Source of the DNA: Halobacillus litoralis
Lineage (GTDB): Bacteria > Bacillota > Bacilli > Bacillales > Halobacillaceae
Assembly: GCF_009856415.1 (NCBI RefSeq)
Contig: NZ_WMEZ01000007.1
Coordinates: forward strand, 118,692-182,691
Direction of reading: 5' to 3'
Length of the DNA stretch: 64,000 bases
Below the pieces are notes generated by a model. That model ran no database searches and was not told the DNA's origin. It saw only the letters and a program-made list of their open reading frames with translations. Shown here piece after piece: positions 44,176 through 52,636 of the stretch (position 1 is its first letter; each line of letters begins with the position of its first letter). The translations under genes were made by a program, and so were the position numbers.

Positions 44176-46212
44176 ATGTTCAAGAATGCTTTCGGCACAC
44201 TGCAAAAAGTTGGTAAAGCCTTGATGACTCCTGTCGCACTTTTGCCTGCGGCTGGTATTCTTCTTGCTTTTGGTACAAGCTTTGCTCAAGACAACTTTGT
44301 TGATAAAGTGCCATTCTTCGGAACACCTTGGGTTCAAACATTGCTGCAAGTAATGGCTGAAGCCGGAGGAATTGTCTTTGACAACTTGCCGTTGTTATTC
44401 GCTGTCGGTGTTGCCATCGGATTAGCGAAAGGGGATGGGGTAGCAGGTCTTGCTGCCATCATCGGTTATTTGATTATGAACGTGGTCATGGGGGTGCTTG
44501 GAAATGTCGATGCTGACATGACCTCAGACCCTGCGTATGCAGAAGTGCTCGGTATACCGACGCTTCAAACAGGAGTATTTGGCGGTATTATAGTCGGTAT
44601 TTTGGCCGCTGCTCTATACAACAGGTTCTTCAATATTGAGTTACCACAGTTTCTCGGGTTCTTTGCCGGGAAGCGATTCGTGCCAATCATCACCGCTTTT
44701 TCTTCCCTTTTCTTAGGAATTATCATGCTGTGGGTATGGCCATTTGCTCAAACAGGATTGAATGCTCTTTCCCATTTAATGTTGGAGGGGAACCAAACGG
44801 TTTCGGCATTCTTCTTCGGACTGATTGAGCGTTCCTTGATTCCATTCGGTTTGCACCATATTTTCTATTCGCCATTCTGGTTTGAGTTCGGTTCTTATAC
44901 GAACGCTGCGGGCGAGATTGTTCGCGGAGACCAAACGATCTTCTTCGAACAGTTGAGAGACGGTGTTGAATTCACTGCCGGAACATTTATGGTTGGTAAA
45001 TTCCCATTCATGATGTTCGGACTTCCAGCTGCGGCACTTGCGATTTATCACACAGCAAAGCCTGAACGTAAAAAAGTGGTCGGAGGAATCATGGCTTCTG
45101 CAGCCTTGACTTCTTTCTTGACAGGTATTACAGAACCAATCGAATTTTCATTCTTATTCGTAGCACCACTATTGTTCGCGATTCATGCTGTATTTGCTGG
45201 TTTCTCCTTTATGATTATGGAGATTCTTGGAGTTAAAATTGGACAGACATTCTCTGGTGGTTTGATCGACTTTATCCTGTTCGGTGTTCTTCCAAACCGT
45301 ACCGACTGGTGGTGGGTCATCATCGTAGGTCTTGTATTCTCTGTGGTTTACTACTTTGGATTCCGCTGGGCAATCCTCAAGTTCAACTTGGCGACACCTG
45401 GACGTGAAGATGAAGCGGAAGATGCAGAGGAGGATGGCGAAGTCGGCGATCTGCCGTTCGAAATCCTTGAAGCGATGGGTGGACAAAAGAATATCGACCA
45501 CCTGGATGCATGTATTACCCGCCTACGTGTTTCTGTGAATGATAAAAACGATGTAAACAAAAACCGTTTGAAAAAACTTGGAGCTTCCGGTGTAATGGAA
45601 GTCGGGAACAACATCCAGGCTATTTTCGGACCAGTATCTGATACTCTGCGTGGCCAAATGCAAGACATCATAGATGGTAAAACACCAAGATCAAGAGAAG
45701 ACGCTTCTGAAATGAAGAACGCAGAAAAAGCAGCAGAAGCGCCGGTTACTGAAGGTGAACTGGAATTTGTAAGCCCGATCAAAGGAAAGATCATGCCAAT
45801 CACTGAAGTGCCCGATCAAGTATTCTCTGGTAAAATGATGGGCGATGGCTTTGCAATTGAGCCGGAAGATGGTAATATTGTTTCACCGATTAATGGTAAA
45901 GTCTTGAACGTATTCCCTACAAAACATGCGATTGGCCTTGAAGCCGAAAATGGAATGGAGATCCTGATTCACATCGGAATTGATACGGTCGGATTGAAAG
46001 GGGAAGGATTTACAGCTAAGATCTCTGAAGGAGATGAAGTGAAGCAAGGTCAGGCATTGATGGAAGTGGATTTGGACTTCGTAAAAGAAAATGCTCCATC
46101 CATCGTAACGCCGATCGTGTTCACGAACCTGCAAGAAGGACAGTCTGTAAACATTAAAGCATCAGGTAAAGTCAATCACAATGATCCAGACATCATTGAA
46201 ATTAACGAATAA
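44176..46212 (+). CDS. ptsG: Glucose-specific PTS enzyme IICBA
   Basis: A 678-residue permease that takes up and phosphorylates glucose. EIIC membrane domain about residues 1-410 ([16 protein letters not shown]), EIIB about 430-510 with the phosphocysteine in DACITRLRV near residue 445, and EIIA about 540-678 with the phosphohistidine in [11 protein letters not shown] near 598. The C-B-A order is the same as in B. subtilis PtsG. ATG 44176 follows AAAGGAGG; an upstream ATG at 44146 is not supported. The next gene is ptsH. Confidence 0.96.
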   Translation: MFKNAFGTLQKVGKALMTPVALLPAAGILLAFGTSFAQDNFVDKVPFFGTPWVQTLLQVMAEAGGIVFDNLPLLFAVGVAIGLAKGDGVAGLAAIIGYLIMNVVMGVLGNVDADMTSDPAYAEVLGIPTLQTGVFGGIIVGILAAALYNRFFNIELPQFLGFFAGKRFVPIITAFSSLFLGIIMLWVWPFAQTGLNALSHLMLEGNQTVSAFFFGLIERSLIPFGLHHIFYSPFWFEFGSYTNAAGEIVRGDQTIFFEQLRDGVEFTAGTFMVGKFPFMMFGLPAAALAIYHTAKPERKKVVGGIMASAALTSFLTGITEPIEFSFLFVAPLLFAIHAVFAGFSFMIMEILGVKIGQTFSGGLIDFILFGVLPNRTDWWWVIIVGLVFSVVYYFGFRWAILKFNLATPGREDEAEDAEEDGEVGDLPFEILEAMGGQKNIDHLDACITRLRVSVNDKNDVNKNRLKKLGASGVMEVGNNIQAIFGPVSDTLRGQMQDIIDGKTPRSREDASEMKNAEKAAEAPVTEGELEFVSPIKGKIMPITEVPDQVFSGKMMGDGFAIEPEDGNIVSPINGKVLNVFPTKHAIGLEAENGMEILIHIGIDTVGLKGEGFTAKISEGDEVKQGQALMEVDLDFVKENAPSIVTPIVFTNLQEGQSVNIKASGKVNHNDPDIIEINE

Positions 46213-46227
46213 AGAGGAGAGTTTAAC

Positions 46228-46494
46228 ATGGCAGAACAAACAATGAAAATCACAGCAGCTGACGGTGTACACGCACGTCCAGCAACAGCACTTGTACAAG
46301 TAGCAGGAAAATACCAATCCGATGTAAACATCGAGTATAAAGGCAAATCTGTTAACATGAAGTCCATCATGGGCGTAATGTCCCTTGGAATTCCAAACGG
46401 TGCAGAAGTAACGTTCAAAGCGGAAGGCTCTGACGAAGCAGAAGCTGTCGAAGCTGTTGTAGCAAAAGCAAAAGAAGAAGGTCTTGGAGAGTAA
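46228..46494 (+). CDS. ptsH: Phosphocarrier protein HPr
   Basis: An 88-residue phosphocarrier. His15 (GVHARPA) takes phosphate from enzyme I and passes it to EIIA. Ser46 (NMKSIMG) is the site for HPr kinase and for CcpA co-repressor function. Both residues are in place. AGAGGAG precedes the ATG, 15 bases after ptsG. Enzyme I (ptsI) usually follows in B. subtilis, but here a terminator closes the operon, so ptsI must be elsewhere. Confidence 0.96.
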   Translation: MAEQTMKITAADGVHARPATALVQVAGKYQSDVNIEYKGKSVNMKSIMGVMSLGIPNGAEVTFKAEGSDEAEAVEAVVAKAKEEGLGE

Positions 46495-46506
46495 TCTCTT
46501 CAAACA

Positions 46507-46546
46507 TAAAAAGAGGGGCTTGCCGTTACGGCGAGCCCCTCTTTTA
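46507..46546. terminator. Terminator after ptsH
   Basis: AAAGAGGGGCT and AGCCCCTCTTT form a long stem, with T-rich sequence on the plus strand. Confidence 0.92.
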
Positions 46547-46572
46547 TGTACGTATTGAGTTTGTTCCAAAGA

Positions 46573-46637
46573 GCAGTCGAATCGCGCCAAAGGACAAGCG
46601 AATCGCGAAAAAAGGCAGTCGAACTGCGCGAAACAGC
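46573..46637. repeat. Three imperfect 21-22 bp tandem repeats
   Basis: Three units in a row: CAGTCGAATCGCGCCAAAGG, CAAGCGAATCGCGAAAAAAG and CAGTCGAACTGCGCGAAACA. The core is TCGAAT/CGCG. They lie between the ptsH terminator and the convergent SDR stop; function unknown. Confidence 0.6.
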
Positions 46638-46649
46638 TGCTCGATACGA

Positions 46650-47309
46650 TTAGCGATCGATGAATATTTCGTTTCGACCGTCATCCTCTGCAAAGATTTG
46701 TTCAGCGACAATTTCTGGACCTTTTAACTTGCCTGGATTTGCCACGTGATCCGTCTCTTTCCAAAATGGAGTGTTCATCCCACCCATGTACACAGCAGTC
46801 GCTGTCATAGGTGATTCTTCCCATTCTTTATGCAGGCTTTCGGTGAATCCGCGTACAGCAAACTTACTTGCACAGTATATGCTTTCATTCTTCTTCCCGC
46901 GTAGACCTGCAGTTGAGATGATGTTCAACACACGACCTTCTGTAGATGCTAACATCGGAACAGCAAGTTGAGTGGTCATTATGGTCCCTTTAACGTTTGT
47001 GTTGTAAAGTTGATCGATTTTTTCTTCGGTATAGGAGGAAAGATCTCCAAAATGCCCAAGACCGGCGTTGTTGATCAATACATCTAAGGAATCGATCTGT
47101 TTAACAGCTTCTTTGATTGATGATTGCTCCGTTACATCACAAATGAGAACCTCTGCTTTTCCGCCTTCATTAATAATTTCGTTCTGAGTGATTTGTAAAT
47201 GCTCAGCGGTTCTTCCTGAAAGGAATACCTTATAATCGTTCTTAGCGTAAATTTGGGCAAGAGCTCGTCCCAAGCCTGTTCCGGCCCCTGTAATCCACAC
47301 ATTTTTCAT
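46650..47309 (-). CDS. Short-chain dehydrogenase/reductase
   Basis: A 219-residue classical SDR oxidoreductase. The nucleotide motif TGAGTGLG lies at residues 7-14, the NNAG-type motif is LINNAGLG, and the catalytic residues are Ser in IISTAG and YCASK. The substrate is unknown. AAGGAGAG lies before the ATG. Monocistronic, on the opposite strand to the neighbouring ptsH and yfhH genes. It is not part of the B. subtilis order here and may have arrived together with the glcT-ptsGH block. Confidence 0.9.
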   Translation of the reverse strand: MKNVWITGAGTGLGRALAQIYAKNDYKVFLSGRTAEHLQITQNEIINEGGKAEVLICDVTEQSSIKEAVKQIDSLDVLINNAGLGHFGDLSSYTEEKIDQLYNTNVKGTIMTTQLAVPMLASTEGRVLNIISTAGLRGKKNESIYCASKFAVRGFTESLHKEWEESPMTATAVYMGGMNTPFWKETDHVANPGKLKGPEIVAEQIFAEDDGRNEIFIDR

Positions 47310-47399
47310 ACCTATCTCTCCTTATCTGTATTGCTTTATATTCATTGTGAACAAACCCTGCTAGAATGTAAAGAGAGCTTGTATGTAGGAGGTTGCATC

Positions 47400-47741
47400 A
47401 TGGAAAAAAGATATAGTGAGTACACACAAGAAGAGTTACGACTTGAAATTGCTGAGCTGACTGAAAAAGCTCAAAAGGCTGAACAATTAGGTATGGTAAA
47501 CGAATTTGCTGTTCATGAACGCAAAATCATTATGGCGAAATCTTATATGATGGATCCAGGCGATTTTAAGGCTGGGGAAACGTACGAAATTGAGGTGGAC
47601 CCCGAGCACACCTTTTATATTGAATATATGAACGGTGTATTTGCCTGGGGATACAGGAAAACCCAGCAAGGTGAGAAAGCAAGTGCTGAAGAAGAAGCTT
47701 TGCCCATTTCTATGTTAGGGCATAAAGTGACTGAAAAATAA
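47400..47741 (+). CDS. yfhH: YfhH-family protein (DUF1811)
   Basis: A 113-residue acidic protein that matches B. subtilis YfhH along its length: MEKRYSEYTQEELRLEIAEL at the start, then HERKIIMAKSYMMDPGDF, a short beta domain with YMNGVFAWGYR, and EEALPISML near the end. Function unknown; the gene follows recX directly in B. subtilis, whereas here seven kb of other genes intervene. ATG 47400 has AGGAGG 7-8 bases upstream. Confidence 0.9.
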   Translation: MEKRYSEYTQEELRLEIAELTEKAQKAEQLGMVNEFAVHERKIIMAKSYMMDPGDFKAGETYEIEVDPEHTFYIEYMNGVFAWGYRKTQQGEKASAEEEALPISMLGHKVTEK

Positions 47742-47746
47742 AGGAG

Positions 47747-47777
47747 CCGGGCACGTGTAAACGTGCCCGGTATTTTT
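47747..47777. terminator. Terminator between convergent yfhH and YpzG-like gene
   Basis: CCGGGCACGT and ACGTGCCCGG form a perfect stem with loop GTAA, followed by ATTTTT. Confidence 0.9.
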
Positions 47778-47919
47778 AGTTGCGTTTACGCATTTGGATT
47801 TCAGTGATTTGGTCTGCTTGCGTTTGTTCTGTTTCCCCATTTACACGGCTGCTCAAATGTTTGATGCTGCGGTGTGAATAGGCGCCAGAGGCTTTCGATT
47901 TGAAATTACGTTTACCCAT
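47776..47919 (-). CDS. Small YpzG-like protein
   Basis: A 47-residue basic peptide: MGKRNFKSKASGAYSHRS, then IKHLSSRVNGETEQTQADQ and a basic end. The VNGET-QTQ core resembles the YpzG family of small Bacillus proteins of unknown role. Its ATG overlaps the sspK stop by 8 bases and AGGGAGGAATTAC lies upstream, so it is cotranscribed and probably coupled with sspK. This suggests expression in the forespore, which is an inference from position only. Confidence 0.7.
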   Translation of the reverse strand: MGKRNFKSKASGAYSHRSIKHLSSRVNGETEQTQADQITEIQMRKRN

Positions 47920-48085
47920 GGTAATTCCTCCCTACATCGTTGACGTCACGGTGTCTCGATCTAGCCGCTCTCTCTTGAGGTTTACTATTGATCGTGCCAT
48001 CTGGACGTTTCGCGAGGTATTCGCTTTGGTCGTCCGGTGCGTGCGTCATTTTTACGTTAGGGAAATTCTTTGCCTTATTACGCAT
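47912..48085 (-). CDS. sspK: Small acid-soluble spore protein K
   Basis: A 57-residue basic peptide. It reads MRNKAKNFPNVKMTHAPDDQ and continues with YLAKRPDGTINSKPQERAA, which aligns with B. subtilis SspK (KRADGSINSHPQERM). SspK is a minor forespore SASP of unknown task. GAGGAGGG lies 6 bases before the ATG. Position between yfhH and yfhJ is the same as in B. subtilis. The C-terminus is a few residues longer. Confidence 0.88.
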   Translation of the reverse strand: MRNKAKNFPNVKMTHAPDDQSEYLAKRPDGTINSKPQERAARSRHRDVNDVGRNYHG

Positions 48086-48196
48086 CAGTTACCCTCCTCA
48101 TGAGTCTCATTGAAGAGACAATATTAGTATGTACCGTCTTAGAGCCTGTATGTGTTACAATGGCAGTGTAAACATTGCCAAATATGGAGTGGTCAC

Positions 48197-48463
48197 ATGA
48201 ATGAAATATATCAGCGTTTAGCTGAAAAGCTATATGAGAAAAATCCTGAGTTAACGATAGATGAAGCAAGAACATGGGTGGAACTTTTATGGGAAGACTT
48301 TGAATCAACGCGAGCAAAAGCTGGTCATGATTACCAAGGAAAACAGGTGACTGAACAGATTGTCTTGCAGTGGATTCATCATTATGGCCCGAAATTTCAT
48401 GAATTTGTCGCTACAAATCCAAAATACAAAAAGATGCTTGAGAAAAAAGGGTATCTTCATTAA
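48197..48463 (+). CDS. yfhJ: YfhJ-family (WVELL) protein
   Basis: An 88-residue helical protein with the WVELLWEDFESTRAKAG motif that defines the WVELL/YfhJ family. The function is unknown. ATG 48197 gives MNEIYQRLAEKLYEKNP, and GGAGTGG lies upstream; the longer frame from 48152 lacks support. It is divergent from sspK, as in B. subtilis. Confidence 0.88.
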   Translation: MNEIYQRLAEKLYEKNPELTIDEARTWVELLWEDFESTRAKAGHDYQGKQVTEQIVLQWIHHYGPKFHEFVATNPKYKKMLEKKGYLH

Positions 48464-48480
48464 AAAAAGTACAGGATTTG

Positions 48481-48512
48481 AAAAGGAGCCTCTCATCGTG
48501 AGAGACTCCTTC
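48481..48512. terminator. Terminator between yfhJ and yfhP
   Basis: AAGGAGCCTCTCA and TGAGAGACTCCTT form a stem with one mismatch between convergent genes; T tract weak. Confidence 0.7.
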
Positions 48513-48541
48513 TTTATGTTTTCCTCACGCTTACGATTCGT

Positions 48542-49531
48542 TCACATGGGGCTTACTTTGTTCTGAAGTTTTTCTTCGGTAAACACCCATCCTGTATAGG
48601 AATTGAGAATTTTCAAATTATCTCCATGCTCATCATCAATTTGAGCCAATGCTACAAACGGATAACGGCCCCGGGAGCGATACCGAAGATCGATGAACCT
48701 CACTTCTGTATATTCATCATAATAGCTCATTTCGTACCTGTAAACTGGGGAAAACGATAAAAAAGCTTTGATGTTATGATCGGTTAAAGCTTTTTGAATG
48801 ACCGGATCATCATAATCAATCGGTTTATTGGTGAATGTATCAAGGATGGTTAAGTGTCCATTTTCAGCCCTACCCACGTAATAGTGAGTAGGCGTAGTGA
48901 TGGCAACCCTCCAAACATTTTGCTTCATTGTAGGGGAGGTGGCAATTTGGGTGACATCCTTGATGTTCTCATGTATCAAACGAACCAGTTCTCTCTTATC
49001 AAAGTACCTTTTCAAGTAATAGAGGGCGATGACAAAATATATGATCAGCCACAAAGTTCCAGGGTTTGCGCCTAAATTCCATGCAACAATACCTGCAATG
49101 TGCAGGGTGAAGATATACGGATCGAATGTATTGATGAACCCATAGGCGACCCATCTTTTTGTAATAGGGCGATACGCTTGGGTGCCATAAGCATTGAACA
49201 CATCAACGAATACATGCAATATGACCGCAAGAAAAGTCCATAGCCAAAGATGTAGAAAGTTCACCTCAGGTGTGAACAAATAAATGATACCGGGAATGCC
49301 GATGCCCCATAGTATCACAGCAGGAATGGAATGCGTGATGCCACGGTGGTGCCGGATGTAGACCGCATTATTCCTTAATTTTAGTACTGTGTCTGAATCG
49401 GGCGCCTGTGAACCGATCATTGTTCCAATCAGAACGGCATTAAAAAGATCGGGGTCTGCATTGACTACGGGATCAAGCGTAGCCAGCCCCCCTAATGCGA
49501 CGCCCATGACGACATGTGTGCCTGTATCCAA
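48542..49531 (-). CDS. yfhP: YfhP-family membrane metal-dependent hydrolase
   Basis: A 329-residue membrane protein of the YdjM/LexA-binding-type metal-dependent hydrolase family. The N-terminal MDTGTHVVMGVALGGLA and the histidine motif YIRHHRGITHS provide metal ligands. About four hydrophobic helices follow, then a soluble C-terminal domain of about 140 residues. In B. subtilis yfhP lies divergent from mutY and affects its expression; the same divergent arrangement with a 64-base gap is kept here. A shared promoter region lies at 49532-49595. Confidence 0.9.
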   Translation of the reverse strand: MDTGTHVVMGVALGGLATLDPVVNADPDLFNAVLIGTMIGSQAPDSDTVLKLRNNAVYIRHHRGITHSIPAVILWGIGIPGIIYLFTPEVNFLHLWLWTFLAVILHVFVDVFNAYGTQAYRPITKRWVAYGFINTFDPYIFTLHIAGIVAWNLGANPGTLWLIIYFVIALYYLKRYFDKRELVRLIHENIKDVTQIATSPTMKQNVWRVAITTPTHYYVGRAENGHLTILDTFTNKPIDYDDPVIQKALTDHNIKAFLSFSPVYRYEMSYYDEYTEVRFIDLRYRSRGRYPFVALAQIDDEHGDNLKILNSYTGWVFTEEKLQNKVSPM

Positions 49532-49595
49532 GTTCCATACCTCCTTTGGCAGGTCGGACGTTCCAACAGTAGTTTATCACGAAGGGTGAAAAAAG

Positions 49596-50684
49596 ATGAA
49601 AAGAGCTGAAAGAGTTAATCATATTTTAAATAACTTCGACAAGGATTCCTACAGAAAGGATTTGATACATTGGTTTAAAGAAGAGCAGCGGATTCTCCCA
49701 TGGCGGGAAAATCAAGATCCTTACCGGGTGTGGGTATCAGAAATTATGCTCCAACAAACACGGGTTGATACGGTCATTCCCTATTTTAATCATTTTATGG
49801 ATAAGTTTCCTACGCCTGAATCATTAGCTCAGGCAGATGAGCAGGAGGTCTTGAAAGCGTGGGAAGGTTTAGGATACTATTCCCGTGCGCGAAATTTGCA
49901 AAACGCTGTGAGAGAAGTTGTATCTGAATACGAGGGAGTCGTTCCAGATAATGCTGAAGAATTAGGCAATCTTAAAGGCGTGGGACCCTATACGCGAGGC
50001 GCTATTTTAAGTATTGCCTATGATATACCAGAGCCTGCGGTGGATGGGAATGTGATGAGGGTCTTATCAAGAATTCTTCGTGTCGAGGATGACATCAGCA
50101 AACAAAGTACGAGGAAGCTCTTTGAAGAACTTGTGAGTGAATTGATATCTGAAGAGGATCCCTCTTCTTTTAATCAAGGATTGATGGAACTTGGTGCCTT
50201 GGTCTGTACGCCAAAAACCCCTTCCTGCATGCTATGTCCAGTTCAAGAGCACTGTAGAGCTTTTGATGAAGGAGTGGAAACAGAGTTGCCGGTTAAAGCT
50301 TCTAAAAAGAAACAAAAGAAATCTCCTTATTTATTGCTGCTCGTACAAAATGAAAAGGGAGACGTACTGATCGAACAAAGACCAGACACAGGTCTGCTCG
50401 CTTCTTTATGGCAGTATCCGATGGTTCCACTTGAAGACGTAGGTCATGAAGCGGTCGTTCATTGGTTTTATGGTGAATATGGTTTGAAAGTGGAAATAGG
50501 GGAATCTGTAGATCGCATCAAACATGTATTTTCTCATTTGATATGGGAAATGGAAGTCATCAAGGTTACTGTAAAAGAAGGAACGCTTGACCATGAGCGT
50601 GCACAATTCATTGCACCTGAAGACATGGAAGACTATCCATTTCCGGTCTCCCATCAAAAAGCCCACCCTCATATTAATCGATGA
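49596..50684 (+). CDS. mutY: A/G-specific adenine glycosylase
   Basis: A 362-residue DNA glycosylase that removes adenine mispaired with 8-oxoguanine. The catalytic Glu is in WVSEIMLQQTRV, the HhH motif is LKGVGPYTRGAI, and the catalytic Asp is in AVDGNVMRVL. The 4Fe-4S cysteines follow C-x6-C-x2-C-x5-C around residues 204-220 (CTPKTPSCMLCPVQEHC). The C-terminal Nudix-like domain recognises 8-oxoguanine. Its end overlaps the convergent yfhS by 11 bases. Confidence 0.96.
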   Translation: MKRAERVNHILNNFDKDSYRKDLIHWFKEEQRILPWRENQDPYRVWVSEIMLQQTRVDTVIPYFNHFMDKFPTPESLAQADEQEVLKAWEGLGYYSRARNLQNAVREVVSEYEGVVPDNAEELGNLKGVGPYTRGAILSIAYDIPEPAVDGNVMRVLSRILRVEDDISKQSTRKLFEELVSELISEEDPSSFNQGLMELGALVCTPKTPSCMLCPVQEHCRAFDEGVETELPVKASKKKQKKSPYLLLLVQNEKGDVLIEQRPDTGLLASLWQYPMVPLEDVGHEAVVHWFYGEYGLKVEIGESVDRIKHVFSHLIWEMEVIKVTVKEGTLDHERAQFIAPEDMEDYPFPVSHQKAHPHINR

Positions 50685-50898
50685 CAGGATGAGTGCCGCT
50701 GGTCCAGGTAGCTTCTTGCTGCTCCAAGCCGCCGCGGCGCTTAATTTCCTCATTGATTTCACGTAAAAGGGTAATTCCTTCCGAGTTCAAATAAGGAGAA
50801 GATTGGGATAGAGCATAGTGAAAGTAACCCAGCTCTTTTTCTTGCCACTCTTGCTTTGGTTCCATAGATAAAGCCGATAAATCTCGTCCCACATACAT
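50674..50898 (-). CDS. yfhS: YfhS-like protein
   Basis: A 74-residue acidic protein in the place and orientation of B. subtilis yfhS, which has the same length. A helical stretch (SEGITLLREINEEIKRRGG) is followed by a short tail. Function unknown. GGAGGATGG-type site upstream of the ATG. Convergent with mutY with an 11-base overlap, so no terminator separates them. Confidence 0.78.
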   Translation of the reverse strand: MYVGRDLSALSMEPKQEWQEKELGYFHYALSQSSPYLNSEGITLLREINEEIKRRGGLEQQEATWTSGTHPVID

Positions 50899-50984
50899 AG
50901 CATTCCATCCTCCTTCTTAGATAATTTATGTACATTTGATTTCCTCATACATGTAAAAAGTCACCTGATAAAACGTAACAAACT

Positions 50985-51001
50985 TGTAACGTAAATGTAA
51001 C
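50985..51001 (+). promoter_or_regulatory. WalR (YycF) binding box
   Basis: TGTAAC-GTAAA-TGTAAC fits the WalR motif TGTWAH-N5-TGTWAH perfectly. It overlaps or adjoins a weak -35 (TTGTAA, 50984-50989), upstream of TACAAT (51009-51014), an arrangement suited to activation of the wall hydrolase gene that follows. Confidence 0.65.
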
Positions 51002-51163
51002 CAAAGCATACAATCCTTTATGTGACAAGGATTAGACAAATAATGTCCTCATTTGGCGAAGTTTAAGACTATTTACAATTCAGTGTCATTTATGAATAAT
51101 TAGTAATAGAACATAACGATTATCTTTTTTGACTAATGTCATACATATGAGAGGGTTGTATAG

Positions 51164-52216
51164 ATGAATAAAACGAAGGTGGTCACTGCTGTCTGTGGTT
51201 CTTTGATTGGAGCCTCGTTGTGGGGAAGTTCCGTTTTTGCTGACGAATTACATAAAGTGAAATCCGGGGAAACATTGTGGAGGATCAGTACGAAATACGA
51301 TACATCCGTTTCTGAAATCAAAACATGGAACAATCTCGATTCAAACCTTATCCGTGTGGGACAGACTTTGGTGGTTGATAAGGGTTCTGACACAACACCA
51401 CAATCACAGCCAGAAAAGACAGAGGATGTTTCAACCACTTCTTATAAAGTGAAAAGTGGAGATTCTCTTTGGGCCATTGCTACTCGTTATGGTTTGTCGG
51501 TATCAGAATTGAAAGCACTGAATGGATTGACAAGTAACGTCATTTATTCAGGGCAAAATCTAACCCTCACAGGAGAAGCAAGTCAAACAAAGCCCACCTC
51601 TTCTGATGAAAAAGAAACATCGGATGAACAGAAGTCTGAACCAAAACAAGAAACGAATGATACATATACGGTGAAGAGTGGAGATTCATTATGGGTAATT
51701 GCTACGAAATACGGAATGTCTGTCAGTCACCTTAAGAAATTGAATGACCTATCCAGTAATGTCATTTATTCAGGGCAAAAGTTGAAAGTATCCGGTGAAG
51801 TCACTTCTTCTCCGACACAAACTTCTACAAACAATAACGCGGTTTCAAATTCAGGTCTGATAGACGCAGCGAAAAAGCATATAGGTACACCTTATCAGTG
51901 GGGAGGTACAAGCCCGGCAGGATTTGATTGCAGCGGCTTCCTTCAATACGTATTTGCTCAGGAAGGCGTAAGTATCCCACGTACAGTAGCTTCGATCTAT
52001 GCCGACAGCAGAATGGATTCTGTAAGTGGTTCAAATCGTCAAGTTGGAGATCTAGTGTTTTTTGAAACTTATAAGCCAGGTGCTTCCCACGCCGGGATTT
52101 ATGTAGGTAATAACAGTTTCATCCACACGGGATCCACAAATGGTGTTGAGATTAGTTCATTATCCAGTAACTACTGGAGCCAACGTTATATCGGTACGAA
52201 AAGATTATCCCATTAA
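51164..52216 (+). CDS. Secreted LysM-NlpC/P60 peptidoglycan endopeptidase
   Basis: A 350-residue exported wall hydrolase. Signal peptide about residues 1-27 (ending FADE). Three LysM domains lie at about 29-72, 93-136 and 168-211, joined by Ser/Thr-rich linkers. A C-terminal NlpC/P60 domain (about 235-350) has the catalytic Cys in FDCSGFL, His in SHAGIYVG and a third residue in SFIHTG. It cleaves D-gamma-glutamyl-meso-diaminopimelate bonds, as LytE and CwlS do in B. subtilis, for wall growth and cell separation. A WalR box upstream fits. Single-gene unit. Confidence 0.92.
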   Translation: MNKTKVVTAVCGSLIGASLWGSSVFADELHKVKSGETLWRISTKYDTSVSEIKTWNNLDSNLIRVGQTLVVDKGSDTTPQSQPEKTEDVSTTSYKVKSGDSLWAIATRYGLSVSELKALNGLTSNVIYSGQNLTLTGEASQTKPTSSDEKETSDEQKSEPKQETNDTYTVKSGDSLWVIATKYGMSVSHLKKLNDLSSNVIYSGQKLKVSGEVTSSPTQTSTNNNAVSNSGLIDAAKKHIGTPYQWGGTSPAGFDCSGFLQYVFAQEGVSIPRTVASIYADSRMDSVSGSNRQVGDLVFFETYKPGASHAGIYVGNNSFIHTGSTNGVEISSLSSNYWSQRYIGTKRLSH

Positions 52217-52222
52217 TTGTGA

Positions 52223-52254
52223 GAACCGCTCCTAACACTAGGAGCGGTTTTTTA
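52223..52254 (+). terminator. Terminator after the endopeptidase gene
   Basis: AACCGCTCCTA and TAGGAGCGGTT with a short loop, then TTTTT. Confidence 0.92.
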
Positions 52255-52326
52255 TATAAAAATTTTTGTTTTTTGGAATGAAACAACCCCCTCCTGTACA
52301 CAATAATTTTTGCGGAGGTGATAATC

Positions 52327-52503
52327 ATGGCTAAGCAACCGAAACAAAACAAAACAGCAGCTGGTACAGACGTTAACCACGTGAAACAACAAAACCAACA
52401 AGCTGCACAAGGGAAATCCCAATACGGCGCTGAATTCGCTCAACAAACTGACGCGCAGCACGTACAGCAGCAGAACCAAAAATCTCAGGCTAAGAAAAAA
52501 TAA
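52327..52503 (+). CDS. sspE: Gamma-type small acid-soluble spore protein
   Basis: A 58-residue Gln/Lys-rich spore protein. It has two related repeats, ending QQNQQAAQGKSQYGAEF and QQNQKSQAKKK, with the GPR-type cleavage region YGAEFAQQTDAQ. It stores amino acids for germination. ATG 52327 follows GCGGAGGTGA; the ORF start two codons earlier lies within the ribosome-binding region. It has only two repeats, shorter than the B. subtilis SspE (84 residues). Location between yfhS and ygaC matches. Confidence 0.88.
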   Translation: MAKQPKQNKTAAGTDVNHVKQQNQQAAQGKSQYGAEFAQQTDAQHVQQQNQKSQAKKK

Positions 52504-52562
52504 CCTGAGTCGTTGGTAGGTTGGCCAGGCTGCCTTTTAGCCTGTATCAATCCCCCGATTGA

Positions 52563-52595
52563 AGAAGTCGCCCCTTTAGCGGGCGGCTTCTTTTA
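52563..52595 (+). terminator. Terminator after sspE
   Basis: GAAGTCGCCC and GGGCGGCTTC form a stem (one G-T), then TTTTA. Confidence 0.85.
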
Positions 52596-52636
52596 TTTAC
52601 ATACTTCTATAGTATTTATTAAGCAATATGACAGGA

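Noticed and set aside
43956..44216. 86-codon ORF between glcT and ptsG
   Set aside because: It runs through the GlcT-controlled terminator and the ptsG start, and is explained by the leader structure.
46573..46637. CRISPR array
   Set aside because: Units are adjacent without unique spacers, differ from each other, and no cas genes are near.
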